From NCBI GenBank assembly GCA_038924245.1, contig JBCKVB010000004.1, positions 1 through 57,141 on the forward strand: a stretch of DNA of 57,141 bases, written 5' to 3'. The first letter of the stretch is position 1, and every line of letters begins with the position of its first letter. Source of the stretch: SURF-13 sp038924245. GTDB lineage: Bacteria; Pseudomonadota; Gammaproteobacteria; SURF-13. The notes below the pieces were generated by a model. That model was not told the DNA's origin. It did no database searches and saw nothing but the letters and a program-made list of their open reading frames with translations. Both the position numbers and the translations under genes were made by a program. Shown here piece by piece: positions 20,439-29,497 of this stretch.

Positions 20439-20723
20439 TTATTTGAATTTATAGAACGCTTCATTGAGATAGGCGATCACGTCCTCGATTTGCTCGTCCT
20501 GCCACTTCAGGCGCGCATTCGTTTCGCAAAAGCGCACGCGCTTTTCCAGCGCATTCAGCGAAGGGATGATGCTGTTGGGCCGCGTGTGGACGGAGGTGTC
20601 GTGGCAACCCGTGCAGTTGGCTTGATAGAGCGCTTCGCCGCGCTTGGCGTCGGCGGCTTGGGTCATGCCGCTGCACAGCATTAACGTGGCGCTTATCATA
20701 AGTAAATGCGTTGAATGTTTCAT
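20439..20723 (-). CDS. Small periplasmic c-type cytochrome
   Basis: 94 residues with a signal peptide (cleavage likely after TQA-A near residue 23) and one haem-binding CTGCH (residues 37-41). The downstream part lacks an obvious M-x-x-distal Met in a usual position, so the sixth ligand is unclear. Similar mono-haem proteins act as soluble electron carriers or as subunits in sulfur or nitrogen oxidation, but nothing adjacent decides this. Confidence 0.85.
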   Translation of the reverse strand: MKHSTHLLMISATLMLCSGMTQAADAKRGEALYQANCTGCHDTSVHTRPNSIIPSLNALEKRVRFCETNARLKWQDEQIEDVIAYLNEAFYKFK

Positions 20724-20739
20724 GGCTGATCTCCGTAAT

Positions 20740-21987
20740 TCATACTGTGACTTTAGATAACAGATGGCTCACCCTGACCAGCGCGGGCGGGTGCGAGTCG
20801 TGGAACGCGGAATACACGGGGTCGGGGGTGAGCGTGTTGGCGTTTTCCTTGTAGAGCTTGACCAGCGCCTCGGCCAGGGCGCGCGCATCGCTCTGCTCGG
20901 CGGCGAAGTCGTCCGCCTCGAATTCATCCTTGCGTGAGAGCCAGGCGAACACCGGTTGCAGGAACAGGCTGAACACGGGCACGACCAGCAGGAACAGCAC
21001 CAGCGCGGCGTAAAGGGAGGGTTGCTGCACGCCCAGGCCGGTGTAAAACCAGTGTTGGGCGATCAGCCAGCCGAGCAGCGCCAGGCCGAGCAGGCTGAAG
21101 ACCAGGCCCTGGAACATGCGTTTTTGCACGTGCTTGCGCTTGAAGTGCCCCAACTCATGCGCCAGCACGGCCTCGATCTCGGCGGGTTGCAGGTGGGTCA
21201 TCAAGGTGTCGAAAAACACGATGCGTTTGTTGCGGCCGAGGCCGGTGAAATAGGCGTTGCCGTGTCCGCTGCGGCGCGAGCCGTCCATGACGAAGATGCC
21301 GTTGCTGGTGAAGCCGCACTTTTGCAACAGGGTCTGGATGCGCTGACGCAAGGCCTCGTCCGTCAAGGGATTGAATTTGTTGAATAGCGGCGCGATGAAG
21401 GCGGGATAGGCCCACATCATGAGTAGGCCGAAACCCGACCATACCAGCCAGACATACAGCCACCATAAATCGCCCGAGGTTTGCATCAGCCACAGCACCA
21501 GCGCGGATAACGGCACACCCAGGGCGAGCAATAACAGTGTTTGTTTGAGCAGATCGGTGATAAACAGGCGCGGCGTGGTGCGGTTGAAGCCGAAGCGCTG
21601 TTCGATGACAAAGGTGCGATACAGGGAGAACGGCAAGTCCAACAGCGCCATGATGGCCACGATACTGATGATAAAGGCGATGCCGGTCGCCAACGGCCCC
21701 CATGCGAGCGCGCGCCACAACTGGTCCAGCCAGTTGAGCCCGCCGCCCAGCGTCCACAGGCTCAGCCACAATACCCCCGCTATCAGTTCGATCTCCCCCA
21801 GACGCAGCTTGGCCGCGGTGTAGTCGGCGGCCTTGTGGTGGGTTTGCAGGGGAATCTGCGCGCGGAAGGCCTCCGGCACCTCGGCGCGGTGCGCCAGCAC
21901 GTGGGCCTGCTGGCGGCGCATGAGCCAGAGCTGTAAAAGCAGCCCGGCCATCAAGGCCGCGATGAAAATCCAGGAAAAGTTGTTCAT
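20740..21987 (-). CDS. M48 family (Ste24-like) membrane metalloprotease
   Basis: 415 residues with several TM segments, the zinc motif HELGH (AVLAHELGHFKRKH), and the third ligand in KDEFEADDFA. N-terminal peptidase_M48_N features include the DLPFSLYRTFVIEQRFGFN stretch. Typical of bacterial CAAX-protease-like M48 proteins thought to act in membrane protein quality control. The ATG at 21987 (MNNFSWIF) is preferred; the 18-codon upstream extension lacks features. Divergent from orn. Confidence 0.9.
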   Translation of the reverse strand: MNNFSWIFIAALMAGLLLQLWLMRRQQAHVLAHRAEVPEAFRAQIPLQTHHKAADYTAAKLRLGEIELIAGVLWLSLWTLGGGLNWLDQLWRALAWGPLATGIAFIISIVAIMALLDLPFSLYRTFVIEQRFGFNRTTPRLFITDLLKQTLLLLALGVPLSALVLWLMQTSGDLWWLYVWLVWSGFGLLMMWAYPAFIAPLFNKFNPLTDEALRQRIQTLLQKCGFTSNGIFVMDGSRRSGHGNAYFTGLGRNKRIVFFDTLMTHLQPAEIEAVLAHELGHFKRKHVQKRMFQGLVFSLLGLALLGWLIAQHWFYTGLGVQQPSLYAALVLFLLVVPVFSLFLQPVFAWLSRKDEFEADDFAAEQSDARALAEALVKLYKENANTLTPDPVYSAFHDSHPPALVRVSHLLSKVTV

Positions 21988-22065
21988 AGGCACACCGGAG
22001 TTCGACGCGCTCAGCATAGCCTCTGGTACAATGCCTCGCAAGCAGTTTTATAACAAAGGAACCCC

Positions 22066-22626
22066 ATGGCGCAAAATTCCAATAATTTGATCTGGATAGA
22101 CCTGGAAATGACTGGGCTCAATACCGACACCGACCGCATCATCGAAATCGCCACCATCGTCACCGACAGCGGACTGAATATCATCGAGGAAGGGCCGGTG
22201 TTCGCCATCCATCAAAGCGAGGAGATGCTGGCCGGTATGGATGACTGGAATACGCAGCAGCATAACCAGTCCGGATTGGTGGAGCGCGTGCGCGCCAGCC
22301 TGGTTAACGAAATAGAGGCCGAGCAACGAACCTTGGAATTCCTGCAAAAGCACGTGCTGCGCAACAAATCGCCCATGTGCGGCAACAGCATCTGCCAAGA
22401 CCGGCGCTTTTTATACCGCGCCATGCCGGATCTGGAAAAACACTTCCACTACCGCAATCTGGACGTGAGCACCGTGAAGGAACTGGCGCGGCGCTGGGTG
22501 CCCGCGCTCGCCGACGGCTTCGTGAAAATCCCCGCGCACCTTGCCTTGGAAGACGTGCGCGATGCGATCCGCGAACTTAAATATTACCGCGACACGTTCT
22601 TCAAGCTCCCCGGCATGCCGCAATAA
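22066..22626 (+). CDS. orn: Oligoribonuclease
   Basis: 3'-5' exoribonuclease that finishes RNA decay by hydrolysing dinucleotides, including pGpG from c-di-GMP turnover. 186 residues with DEDDh motifs: IDLEMTGL (first D and E), MCGNSICQDRRFL and HLALEDVRDAIRELKYY (His and last Asp). AAAGGA ribosome site before the ATG. Confidence 0.98.
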   Translation: MAQNSNNLIWIDLEMTGLNTDTDRIIEIATIVTDSGLNIIEEGPVFAIHQSEEMLAGMDDWNTQQHNQSGLVERVRASLVNEIEAEQRTLEFLQKHVLRNKSPMCGNSICQDRRFLYRAMPDLEKHFHYRNLDVSTVKELARRWVPALADGFVKIPAHLALEDVRDAIRELKYYRDTFFKLPGMPQ

Positions 22627-22673
22627 GGAACCTCTGATTTATTCAGGGGCGCCGTATGACGCCTGATGGGTCT

Positions 22674-22988
22674 TCACATCGCCGCGCTGCTGGCGCGCGT
22701 AACCCTCGTGTGGCGCCCCGCTGCGTTGAAGGCGTCACGTAGCGCAACATAGACATCCTCATCCGGCTGGCGATTCACCGCGATCTCTCCGCCCGGCACG
22801 GTGATATCAAGGCGCACGTTATAAAGTTTTCCCTGATGATGATGTTTCTGGGGAACCTCCACCACCACCCGGCAGCCCATGATGCGGTCATAAAACGATT
22901 CCAGCTTTTTCGCCTTTTGCCGGATACGCTCCTCCACGGCCGGTGAAGGAGGCATGTCACGAAAGGTAATTTGCAGCGGGGTCTGCAT
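22674..22988 (-). CDS. HPF/RaiA-type ribosome-associated protein
   Basis: 104 residues resembling the N-terminal domain of ribosome hibernation factors: ITFRDMPPSPAVEERIRQKAKKLESFYDRI, then VPQKHHHQGKLYNVRLDITVPGGE and DVYVALRDAF. It lacks the long C-terminal dimerisation domain of long HPF. Members bind the 30S decoding site in stationary phase; whether this one acts that way is inferred. It is convergent with orn. Confidence 0.8.
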   Translation of the reverse strand: MQTPLQITFRDMPPSPAVEERIRQKAKKLESFYDRIMGCRVVVEVPQKHHHQGKLYNVRLDITVPGGEIAVNRQPDEDVYVALRDAFNAAGRHTRVTRASSAAM

Positions 22989-23226
22989 GGCATCGCTCCT
23001 TGTTTTCTTACGGCTTTCATTCTAAGGCAGCAAGAATTGTCAATCTTTGATCTAGCGCAAGGTTTGATTTCCCGCGTCCCTTAAAATTCAGACTGCGTGC
23101 TGGATGGGGCCGGTGTTGAATCTGGACTTGTGCAATGCCGGGCATGGTATACAATAAACCGGCACGCTCAGAGACAAGTTTTTTCATGCATTGATGCCTT
23201 GAAATGTCATAAACATTGAGGTCACC

Positions 23227-24525
23227 ATGAAGAAGGACAAAGCGACGGCGCTGAATATTTCCGGCGTAACCCACGGCATCCCCACTCATCGTACCACCCC
23301 CAACCACTCCTCTAACGCCTTGGAGCGATGGGTGGCACGCACACTGCTGACGGCTGTCGGCAACCCGCCGTTCCGACTGGTGTTGTGGGACGGCAAAGAA
23401 ATCGCGAACTCCTCCTCCGCCCCGCCTGTCGCGCGCGTGATCATTCACCAGCGCACGGCGCTGCATAAGCTGCTCATCAATCCCGACTTGCATTTTGGAG
23501 ACCTTTACAGCACGGGTAGCGTGGAGGTGGAGGGAGACTTGCCTGAATTTCTGAAAGCCCTGTATCGCTCGATCTCGTCGAAATTCGCCCTACTGAAAAA
23601 AATCCAGACGCAATTGTTCAATCGCCCGCGCTCCAACACGCTGTCCAGCTCGTCCACCAACATTCATCACCATTACGATCTGAGCAATGAATTTTATGAA
23701 CTGTGGCTGGACCAGGAAATGCAGTACACCTGCGCCTACTTCCCCTCTCCCGCCATAACGCTGGAGCAGGCGCAATTCGCCAAGATGGATCACGTATGCC
23801 GCAAGCTGCGCCTGCAACCCGGCGAACGCGTGGTCGAGGCCGGCTGCGGCTGGGGCGGGCTGGCGCGCCACATGGCGCGCCACTACGGGGTGACGGTGCG
23901 CTCCTATAATATTTCCAAGGAACAAGTCCGTTATGCGCGCGAGCGCGCCAAGGCCGAGGGCCTGAGCGGAATCGAGTATATCGAGGACGATTACCGCAAC
24001 ATCTCCGGCAAGTACGATGCCTTCGTGTCGGTGGGCATGCTGGAGCACGTCGGCATGGATCATTATCATGGGCTGGGAGACGTTATTCACCGCTCACTCA
24101 CGGAACACGGGCGCGGTCTGATTCACTCCATCGGGCGCAACCAGCCAGGACTGATAAATGCGTGGATCGAAAAACGCATCTTCCCCGGCGCCTATCCGCC
24201 CACCCTCGCGGAAATGATGGACATCTTCGAGCCACATGACTTTTCCGTGCTCGACGTGGAAAATCTGCGCTTGCATTACGCCAAGACGCTGGAGCACTGG
24301 CTGATGCGCTTCGATCAGCATGCCGGGACGGTGGAAAATATGTTCGACGAAAGGTTTGTGCGTGCCTGGCGGCTCTATCTCGCGGGCTCGATCGCCTCGT
24401 TCAGCACCGGCTTTTTGCAATTATTCCAGGTGGTGTTCACGCGCGGGGCCAACAATCAAATCCCCTGGTCGCGCGCGCATCTTTATGAAGCAAACTCGCG
24501 TGACCAGCCCGCCAAGGCCGCCTGA
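23227..24525 (+). CDS. cfa: Cyclopropane-fatty-acyl-phospholipid synthase
   Basis: Uses SAM to add a methylene across double bonds of membrane lipid acyl chains, lowering permeability under acid or stationary stress. 432 residues with NIHHHYDLSNEFYELWLDQEMQYTCAYF near 140-170, SAM site VVEAGCGWGGLARH and the EHVGMDHY catalytic stretch. Two further lipid-type genes follow within 1.8 kb, the next only 14 bp downstream. Confidence 0.93.
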   Translation: MKKDKATALNISGVTHGIPTHRTTPNHSSNALERWVARTLLTAVGNPPFRLVLWDGKEIANSSSAPPVARVIIHQRTALHKLLINPDLHFGDLYSTGSVEVEGDLPEFLKALYRSISSKFALLKKIQTQLFNRPRSNTLSSSSTNIHHHYDLSNEFYELWLDQEMQYTCAYFPSPAITLEQAQFAKMDHVCRKLRLQPGERVVEAGCGWGGLARHMARHYGVTVRSYNISKEQVRYARERAKAEGLSGIEYIEDDYRNISGKYDAFVSVGMLEHVGMDHYHGLGDVIHRSLTEHGRGLIHSIGRNQPGLINAWIEKRIFPGAYPPTLAEMMDIFEPHDFSVLDVENLRLHYAKTLEHWLMRFDQHAGTVENMFDERFVRAWRLYLAGSIASFSTGFLQLFQVVFTRGANNQIPWSRAHLYEANSRDQPAKAA

Positions 24526-24539
24526 GTAACGCACCTTAA

Positions 24540-25676
24540 ATGCAACACCATGATGCAGTCATCGTAGGCGGCGGGCCGGGCGGCTCCACCGCAGCGTGGA
24601 AGCTTAAACGCGCGGGCCTCGACGTAGTGGTGCTGGATAAAAAAACCTTTCCGCGCGACAAGGTGTGCGCGGGCTGGATCACGCCCAAGGTTGTGGATGC
24701 GCTGGAGCTTGATCTGGATGAATACCGCGCGGGCCGCGTGCTGCAATCCTTCACCGGCTTTCGCACCGGTTGCCTGGGGCAGGACGGGATTGAAACGGCC
24801 TATGGCGAGCCGATGAGCTACGGCATACGCCGCTGTGAATTCGATCACTATTTGTTACAACGCTCAGGCGCGCGGCTCAAGCTCGGCGAACCCTTGCAAT
24901 CGCTGCGCCGTGAAAACGGCGAATGGGTCATCAATGAATCGCTGCGCGCGCCGCTGCTGATCGGCGCGGGCGGGCACTTCTGCCCGGTGGCGCGCCACTT
25001 GGGCGCCAAACTGGGCGGTGCTGAATCGGTGGTCGCCGCGCAGGAAATCGAGTTCGCCATGAGCGAACATCAGAGGCGGGAATGCCGCGTGGCGGAGCAA
25101 ACGCCGGAGTTGTTTTTCTGCGCCGACCTTAAAGGCTACGGCTGGGCGGTGCGTAAAGGCAACTATCTCAATATCGGCCTGGGGCGCGAGGACAATCACA
25201 AACTTTCCGCGCACGTGGAGGCGTTCTGCGCGCTCCTTAAGCAACAAGGCAAGATTCCGCGGGACATCCCGGATCATTTCAACGGCCACGCCTATCTGCT
25301 GTACGCGCACACGCCCAGAAAAATCGTGGACGACGGCATGCTGCTGATCGGCGACGCCGCCGGGCTGGCCTACCCACAGAGCGGCGAAGGCATACTGCCC
25401 GCGATTGAGTCCGCCCTGCTCGCCGCCGATGCGATAATGGCCGCAAAGGGCGATTATTCGCGCGCCGGACTTCTGCCCTATGAGGGCAAACTTATTGCCC
25501 GCTTCGGCCGGCGCATCGGCAGCCGCAGGCCCTACGCCGTGATCGAGAAACTGAAGCGGATCGCCGGCAGAAAATTGCTCGCCACGCGCTGGTTTTCACG
25601 TCGCGTGGTGATTGAGCGCTGGTTCCTGCATTCCGATCTGCCCCCTTTGCAGGTCAGCCAGTTCCTCACGCGATAG
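24540..25676 (+). CDS. FAD-dependent reductase, geranylgeranyl reductase-like
   Basis: 378 residues: N-terminal FAD site AVIVGGGPGGSTAAWKLKRAGLDVVVLD, then FPRDKVCAGWITPKV and a second FAD motif IGDAAGLAYPQSGEGILPAIESALLAA. This is the geranylgeranyl-reductase/digeranylglycerophospholipid-reductase-like group, which saturates isoprenoid chains, but flavoproteins of other substrates look alike. It follows cfa by 14 bp and overlaps the 3' end of the convergent methyltransferase by 11 bp. A membrane-lipid or quinone-tail role is inferred from context. Confidence 0.8.
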   Translation: MQHHDAVIVGGGPGGSTAAWKLKRAGLDVVVLDKKTFPRDKVCAGWITPKVVDALELDLDEYRAGRVLQSFTGFRTGCLGQDGIETAYGEPMSYGIRRCEFDHYLLQRSGARLKLGEPLQSLRRENGEWVINESLRAPLLIGAGGHFCPVARHLGAKLGGAESVVAAQEIEFAMSEHQRRECRVAEQTPELFFCADLKGYGWAVRKGNYLNIGLGREDNHKLSAHVEAFCALLKQQGKIPRDIPDHFNGHAYLLYAHTPRKIVDDGMLLIGDAAGLAYPQSGEGILPAIESALLAADAIMAAKGDYSRAGLLPYEGKLIARFGRRIGSRRPYAVIEKLKRIAGRKLLATRWFSRRVVIERWFLHSDLPPLQVSQFLTR

Positions 25677-26325
25677 CCAGCAGCGCCGTGTCCTGTTGCA
25701 GATCGGCTTTATTATTGCGCGCGCGCAGCAAGGTCCAGTAATCGAAAAGATTCACCGGCGTCTGCTCGATAACCTCCAGCCCGGTGTCATCCAGAAAATC
25801 TTCCAGGGAAAAATCCGGGTGAAATCCCAAAAGCCGGGACAGCGGCGCGATAAGGCGCTCCACACCGCCGATCACGGGATTGGCGTGCCGGAAGTGATTC
25901 ACGATGTACAACTCGCCGTCCGGCTTGCACACCCGGCGCATCTCATCCACCAGGCGCGCGGGATACGGCACCACGGAGGCCACATACATCGCCACCACCT
26001 TATCGAAGCTGTCGTCGGCAAAACGCATCTGTTCCGCGTTCATCTTGTGCAGCGCCGCAACGTGATGCAAGCCGTCGTTTTTGGCGCGCGTCCTGGCGCG
26101 CGCCAGCATCTCGTCCGATACGTCTATGCCTGTGATTTGCACCTCGCGCGGGTAAAGCGGCAGGGACAATCCGGTGCCGACACCCACTTCCAGAATGCGC
26201 TGCCCCGGCCGGCAGTTCATCTGCTCGATGACCGCGCGCCTGCCCGGCTCAAACAACGCGCCGAAATAAAAGTCATAACGCTGAGCGTAACGCCGGTAAA
26301 CCTTTTCGACGGCTTCGATATCCAT
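25666..26325 (-). CDS. PmtA-like class I SAM methyltransferase
   Basis: 219 residues from the ATG at 26325, which has a GAGGTGG ribosome site. SAM motif ILEVGVGTGLSLPLYP, then VTGID-type acidic loop (ITGIDVSDEML) and MYVASVVPYPARLVDEMRRV. The N-terminus VEKVYRRYAQRYDFYFGALFEPGR and the overall layout resemble Rhodobacter-type phosphatidylethanolamine N-methyltransferases (PmtA). If so the organism can make methylated PE or phosphatidylcholine. UbiE-type enzymes are the alternative. Confidence 0.75.
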   Translation of the reverse strand: MDIEAVEKVYRRYAQRYDFYFGALFEPGRRAVIEQMNCRPGQRILEVGVGTGLSLPLYPREVQITGIDVSDEMLARARTRAKNDGLHHVAALHKMNAEQMRFADDSFDKVVAMYVASVVPYPARLVDEMRRVCKPDGELYIVNHFRHANPVIGGVERLIAPLSRLLGFHPDFSLEDFLDDTGLEVIEQTPVNLFDYWTLLRARNNKADLQQDTALLAIA

Positions 26326-26402
26326 GCAGGCCACCTCGCTGTTATCAGGCTTCAAGTATATTTTCGGGAACAGCACAAAACAAGCAAGCGCGAATCAAGC
26401 CA

Positions 26403-26666
26403 TCAGCGCACCCTGCACTCGTTTACCACGTCCTGCAACGCCATGCACATGCGCTGCATGTCTTCATCCGGATAGGGAGTTCGGGTGAGAAATGTTTTAT
26501 CCTGCACGCTGATCAGTCCGGCAGGCAACTCTTCGGCGCGGCTGATTTCATCATAAACAATGGCCCCGCCCCTCACGCGCGGCCCCACCACGCGGTAACC
26601 GCGCGCGCGCAGTGTTTGAATCAAGACATCAAGCTGACTCCGCTTCAGCAGCCCCGCCCCTGGCAT
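26403..26666 (-). pseudogene. Truncated hydrogenase-beta/ferredoxin-like N-terminal fragment
   Basis: From the ATG at 26666 (GGAGAA before it) the first 45 residues, SQLDVLIQTLRARGYRVVGP and RGGAIVYDEI, resemble the N-terminus of 4Fe-4S proteins related to sulfhydrogenase beta subunits, which normally run over 300 residues and carry Cys clusters. Here the frame ends after 87 residues, and the second half (PYPDEDMQRMCMALQDVV) is not part of that family as I know it. I read it as a fragment joined to other sequence, or a small unrelated gene. No iron-sulfur motif is present. Confidence 0.45.
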
Positions 26667-26816
26667 GACCGGTTCTCCATTCACCGTGCCCAGCATAGCC
26701 AACTCCGCACGGCCTGTCCTGATCTATATCAAATAAATTTATCTAAGGCGATTGTGAGCCGCACAGGGAGGCGCGCGGCACAGCGGAAAGGAATTGAGAA
26801 ATATGCTACTGTATTT

Positions 26817-26903
26817 TGGTACCGAGGGTCGGAATCGAACCGACACGGTGTCACCACCACCGGATTTTGAGTCCGGCGCGTCTACCAGTTCCGCCACCCC
26901 GGC
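26817..26903 (-). tRNA. tRNA-Leu (CAA)
   Basis: On the minus strand a complete 87-nt cloverleaf runs from GCCGGGG to an encoded CCA. The anticodon loop CTCAAAA gives CAA (reads UUG). It has the long variable arm of class II tRNAs and GGTTCGATTCC in the T arm. The acceptor stem contains two G-U pairs. A TATAAT box lies 9 bases upstream at 26912-26917. Confidence 0.97.
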
Positions 26904-26911
26904 TTTTTGGC

Positions 26912-26917
26912 ATTATA
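26912..26917 (-). promoter_or_regulatory. -10 box of tRNA-Leu
   Basis: TATAAT on the minus strand, 9 bases before the tRNA 5' end. A TTGAAA further upstream is only 13 nt away, so the -35 element is unclear. Confidence 0.6.
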
Positions 26918-26953
26918 GCATGCCGTTTCTTTTCAAGGCCGCCCCAAACATCC

Positions 26954-28003
26954 ATGCGCCGCAGCGATTTTCATTTCGACCTCCCTCCCGCGCTGATCGC
27001 GCAATATCCGGTTGAGCCGCGCAGCGCCAGCCGTTTGCTGTGTCTGGAAGGTGATGCCGTCCATGACGCGCTGTTTACTGATCTCCCCGATAAACTGAAC
27101 GCCGGTGATCTGTTGGTATTTAATGACACGCGCGTCATCCCAGCGCGCCTGCTCGGCCACAAGGAGAGCGGCGGCAAGGTGGAGCTTTTAATCGAGCGCA
27201 TACTGGAAGGACAGCGCGTGCTCGCGCAGGCGCGCGCCAGCAAACCCCTGCGTCCGGGCGCCCGACTTACCCTGCACAAGGGTGCACAACAGGTGTCCGC
27301 GCGGGTTCTGACTAAAATAGATGATTTCTATGAAATAGAATTTACTGATAGTAAAAATCTATTAAATATTTTAGAGGACATCGGCCATGTGCCGCTGCCG
27401 CCTTACATCGCGCGCGCGGACGAGACCAGCGACCGCCAGCGCTATCAAACCGTGTATGCGCGCCAACCTGGCTCGGTGGCCGCCCCCACCGCGGGCCTGC
27501 ATTTTGACCAGCCTCTGCTGGACACCCTGGCGGCAAAAGGCGTGGAGAGCGCCTATGTCACCTTGCACGTCGGCGCGGGCACGTTCCAGCCCATGCGTGT
27601 GGAAAACCTCGCCGGGCACAAGATGCACAAGGAATACCTGGAGGTATCGGCACCGGTGTGCGAACGGGTGCGCGCCGCGCGCGCGCGCGGCGGGCGCGTG
27701 ATCGCCGTCGGCACCACCACGGTGCGCGCCCTAGAGAGCGCCTCGCGCCGTGGCTCAATCGAGCCGTTTCAGGGCGAGACCGATATCTTTATTTATCCGG
27801 GTTATGAATTCAGATCGGTGGACGCGCTCATCACCAACTTCCACCTGCCGGAGTCCACCCTGCTTATGTTAGTGTGCGCCTTCGGCGGCTATGAACGGGT
27901 GATGGCGGCGTACCGCCATGCCGTAGCGCAAAAATACCGCTTTTACAGTTATGGCGACGCGATGTTTGTGCAACCACAGATAAAAGTTGGATATGAAATT
28001 TGA
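26954..28003 (+). CDS. queA: tRNA preQ1(34) S-adenosylmethionine ribosyltransferase-isomerase
   Basis: Transfers the ribosyl part of SAM to preQ1 in tRNA, making epoxyqueuosine. 349 residues from the ATG at 26954 (MRRSDFHFDLP). Features: DLLVFNDTRVIPARL, APTAGLHF and the HVGAGTFQPMR segment. The frame stays open upstream through the tRNA-Leu gene, but that part is not protein coding. Its 3' end overlaps tgt, the preceding enzyme of the pathway. Confidence 0.97.
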   Translation: MRRSDFHFDLPPALIAQYPVEPRSASRLLCLEGDAVHDALFTDLPDKLNAGDLLVFNDTRVIPARLLGHKESGGKVELLIERILEGQRVLAQARASKPLRPGARLTLHKGAQQVSARVLTKIDDFYEIEFTDSKNLLNILEDIGHVPLPPYIARADETSDRQRYQTVYARQPGSVAAPTAGLHFDQPLLDTLAAKGVESAYVTLHVGAGTFQPMRVENLAGHKMHKEYLEVSAPVCERVRAARARGGRVIAVGTTTVRALESASRRGSIEPFQGETDIFIYPGYEFRSVDALITNFHLPESTLLMLVCAFGGYERVMAAYRHAVAQKYRFYSYGDAMFVQPQIKVGYEI

Positions 28004-29108
28004 GCTGCTCAATAACGATGGCCTGGCGCGGCGCGGACGTATGCTGTTTGAGCGCGGCACGGTGCAAACCCCGGCCTTCATGCCGGTGGGCACTTATGGC
28101 GCGGTGAAGGGGGTGAACCCCGAAGAACTGCGTGCGTGCGGCGCGGAGATCATTCTCGGCAATACCTTTCACCTGATGCTGCGTCCGGGCACCGAGGTCA
28201 TCGCCGCGCACGGCGATCTGCACAGTTTCATGCACTGGGATGCCCCCATCCTCACCGACTCCGGCGGTTTTCAGGTGTTCAGTTTAGGGGTCATGAGCAA
28301 GATTACCGAACAGGGTGTGACGTTCCAGTCTCCCGTCAATGGCGACAAGGTGTTTCTCGACCCCGAAACCTCCATGCGCGTGCAGCGCGCGCTGGGCGCG
28401 GACATCGTGATGATCTTCGACGAATGCACGCCCTACCCCGCAACCTTTGATGAGGCGCGCGCCTCGATGGAGTTGTCGCTGCGCTGGGCGGCGCGCAGCC
28501 GTGACGCGCATGGGGACAGCCACGCCGCGCTGTTTGGTATCATTCAAGGCGGCGTTTACTCCGAGCTGCGCGAGATTTCACTCAAAGGATTGCAGGAGAT
28601 CGGCTTTGACGGCTACGCCTTGGGCGGCCTGTCGGTGGGCGAACCGAAACCGGAGCGCATGGCGATTTTACAGCGCCTGCTGCCGCGGATGCCCGCGGAT
28701 AAGCCGCGCTATCTGATGGGCGTCGGCACGCCGCGGGACATCGTGGAGGCGGTGCGCCTGGGGGTGGACATGTTCGACTGCGTGCTGCCGACGCGCAACG
28801 CGCGCAATGGCCACCTGTTCGTGCGCGGCGGCGAGCTCCGCATCCGCAACAGCCAATACGAATTCGACACCCGTCCGCTGGATGAACAGTGCGATTGCTA
28901 CACCTGCCGCCATTACAGCCGCGCCTACCTGCGCCATCTGGATAAGACGCGCGAAATGCTGGGCGCGCGGCTCAATACTATCCATAACCTTTATTACTAT
29001 CAGGAGCTGATGCAAGGCTTGCGCGAGGCCATAGCCCAGGGGCGGCTAGAAAACTTTGTGGCCGATTTCCATGAAAAACGCGCGCAAACGCAGGGGGCTG
29101 TGGCATAA
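27993..29108 (+). CDS. tgt: tRNA-guanine transglycosylase
   Basis: Exchanges guanine-34 for preQ1 in tRNAs with GUN anticodons. 371 residues with TDSGGFQVFSL (general acid-base Asp), the nucleophile region DMFDCVLPTRNARNGHLF and the zinc site CDCYTCRHYSRAYLRHL. The ATG at 27993 lies inside queA by 11 bp. queA-tgt-yajC-secD-secF is a conserved gammaproteobacterial cluster. Confidence 0.98.
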   Translation: MKFELLNNDGLARRGRMLFERGTVQTPAFMPVGTYGAVKGVNPEELRACGAEIILGNTFHLMLRPGTEVIAAHGDLHSFMHWDAPILTDSGGFQVFSLGVMSKITEQGVTFQSPVNGDKVFLDPETSMRVQRALGADIVMIFDECTPYPATFDEARASMELSLRWAARSRDAHGDSHAALFGIIQGGVYSELREISLKGLQEIGFDGYALGGLSVGEPKPERMAILQRLLPRMPADKPRYLMGVGTPRDIVEAVRLGVDMFDCVLPTRNARNGHLFVRGGELRIRNSQYEFDTRPLDEQCDCYTCRHYSRAYLRHLDKTREMLGARLNTIHNLYYYQELMQGLREAIAQGRLENFVADFHEKRAQTQGAVA

Positions 29109-29145
29109 TTAACGCACCGTTTGCAAATAACAATCAGGTACTCCC

Positions 29146-29475
29146 ATGAACTTCTTCATATCCGACGCTTACGCACAAGCCGCCCCCGCCGGCGGTGAAA
29201 CCGGGCTGCTGACCTTTTTGCCCATCATCATCCTGTTTGTGATCTTTTATTTCCTGCTGATGCGCCCGCAAATGAAGCGCGCCAAGGAACACAAAAACCT
29301 GCTCGCCTCGCTCGCCAAGGGCGATGAGGTGGTGACCAGCGGCGGCCTGCTGGGGCGCGTCACCGAAATGGGCGAGGACTTTATCAGTGTCGAGATCGCG
29401 CCCGGCGTGGTCAGCAAGCTGCAAAAGCACGCCGTCTCCGCCGTCATGCCTAAAGGCACGCTGAAAGACGCCTGA
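29146..29475 (+). CDS. yajC: Preprotein translocase accessory protein YajC
   Basis: 109-residue single-pass inner-membrane protein that associates with SecDF and SecYEG. One strong TM segment (LTFLPIIILFVIFYFLLMRPQ), then the conserved KGDEVVTSGGLLGRV beta region. Precedes secD by 22 bp. Confidence 0.97.
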   Translation: MNFFISDAYAQAAPAGGETGLLTFLPIIILFVIFYFLLMRPQMKRAKEHKNLLASLAKGDEVVTSGGLLGRVTEMGEDFISVEIAPGVVSKLQKHAVSAVMPKGTLKDA

Positions 29476-29497
29476 GCAGCCGCTCTCCGCCCTGATT

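Noticed and set aside
26816..26953. N-terminal extension of queA through the tRNA gene
   Set aside because: The extension encodes the antisense of tRNA-Leu; the family start MRRSDF lies at 26954.
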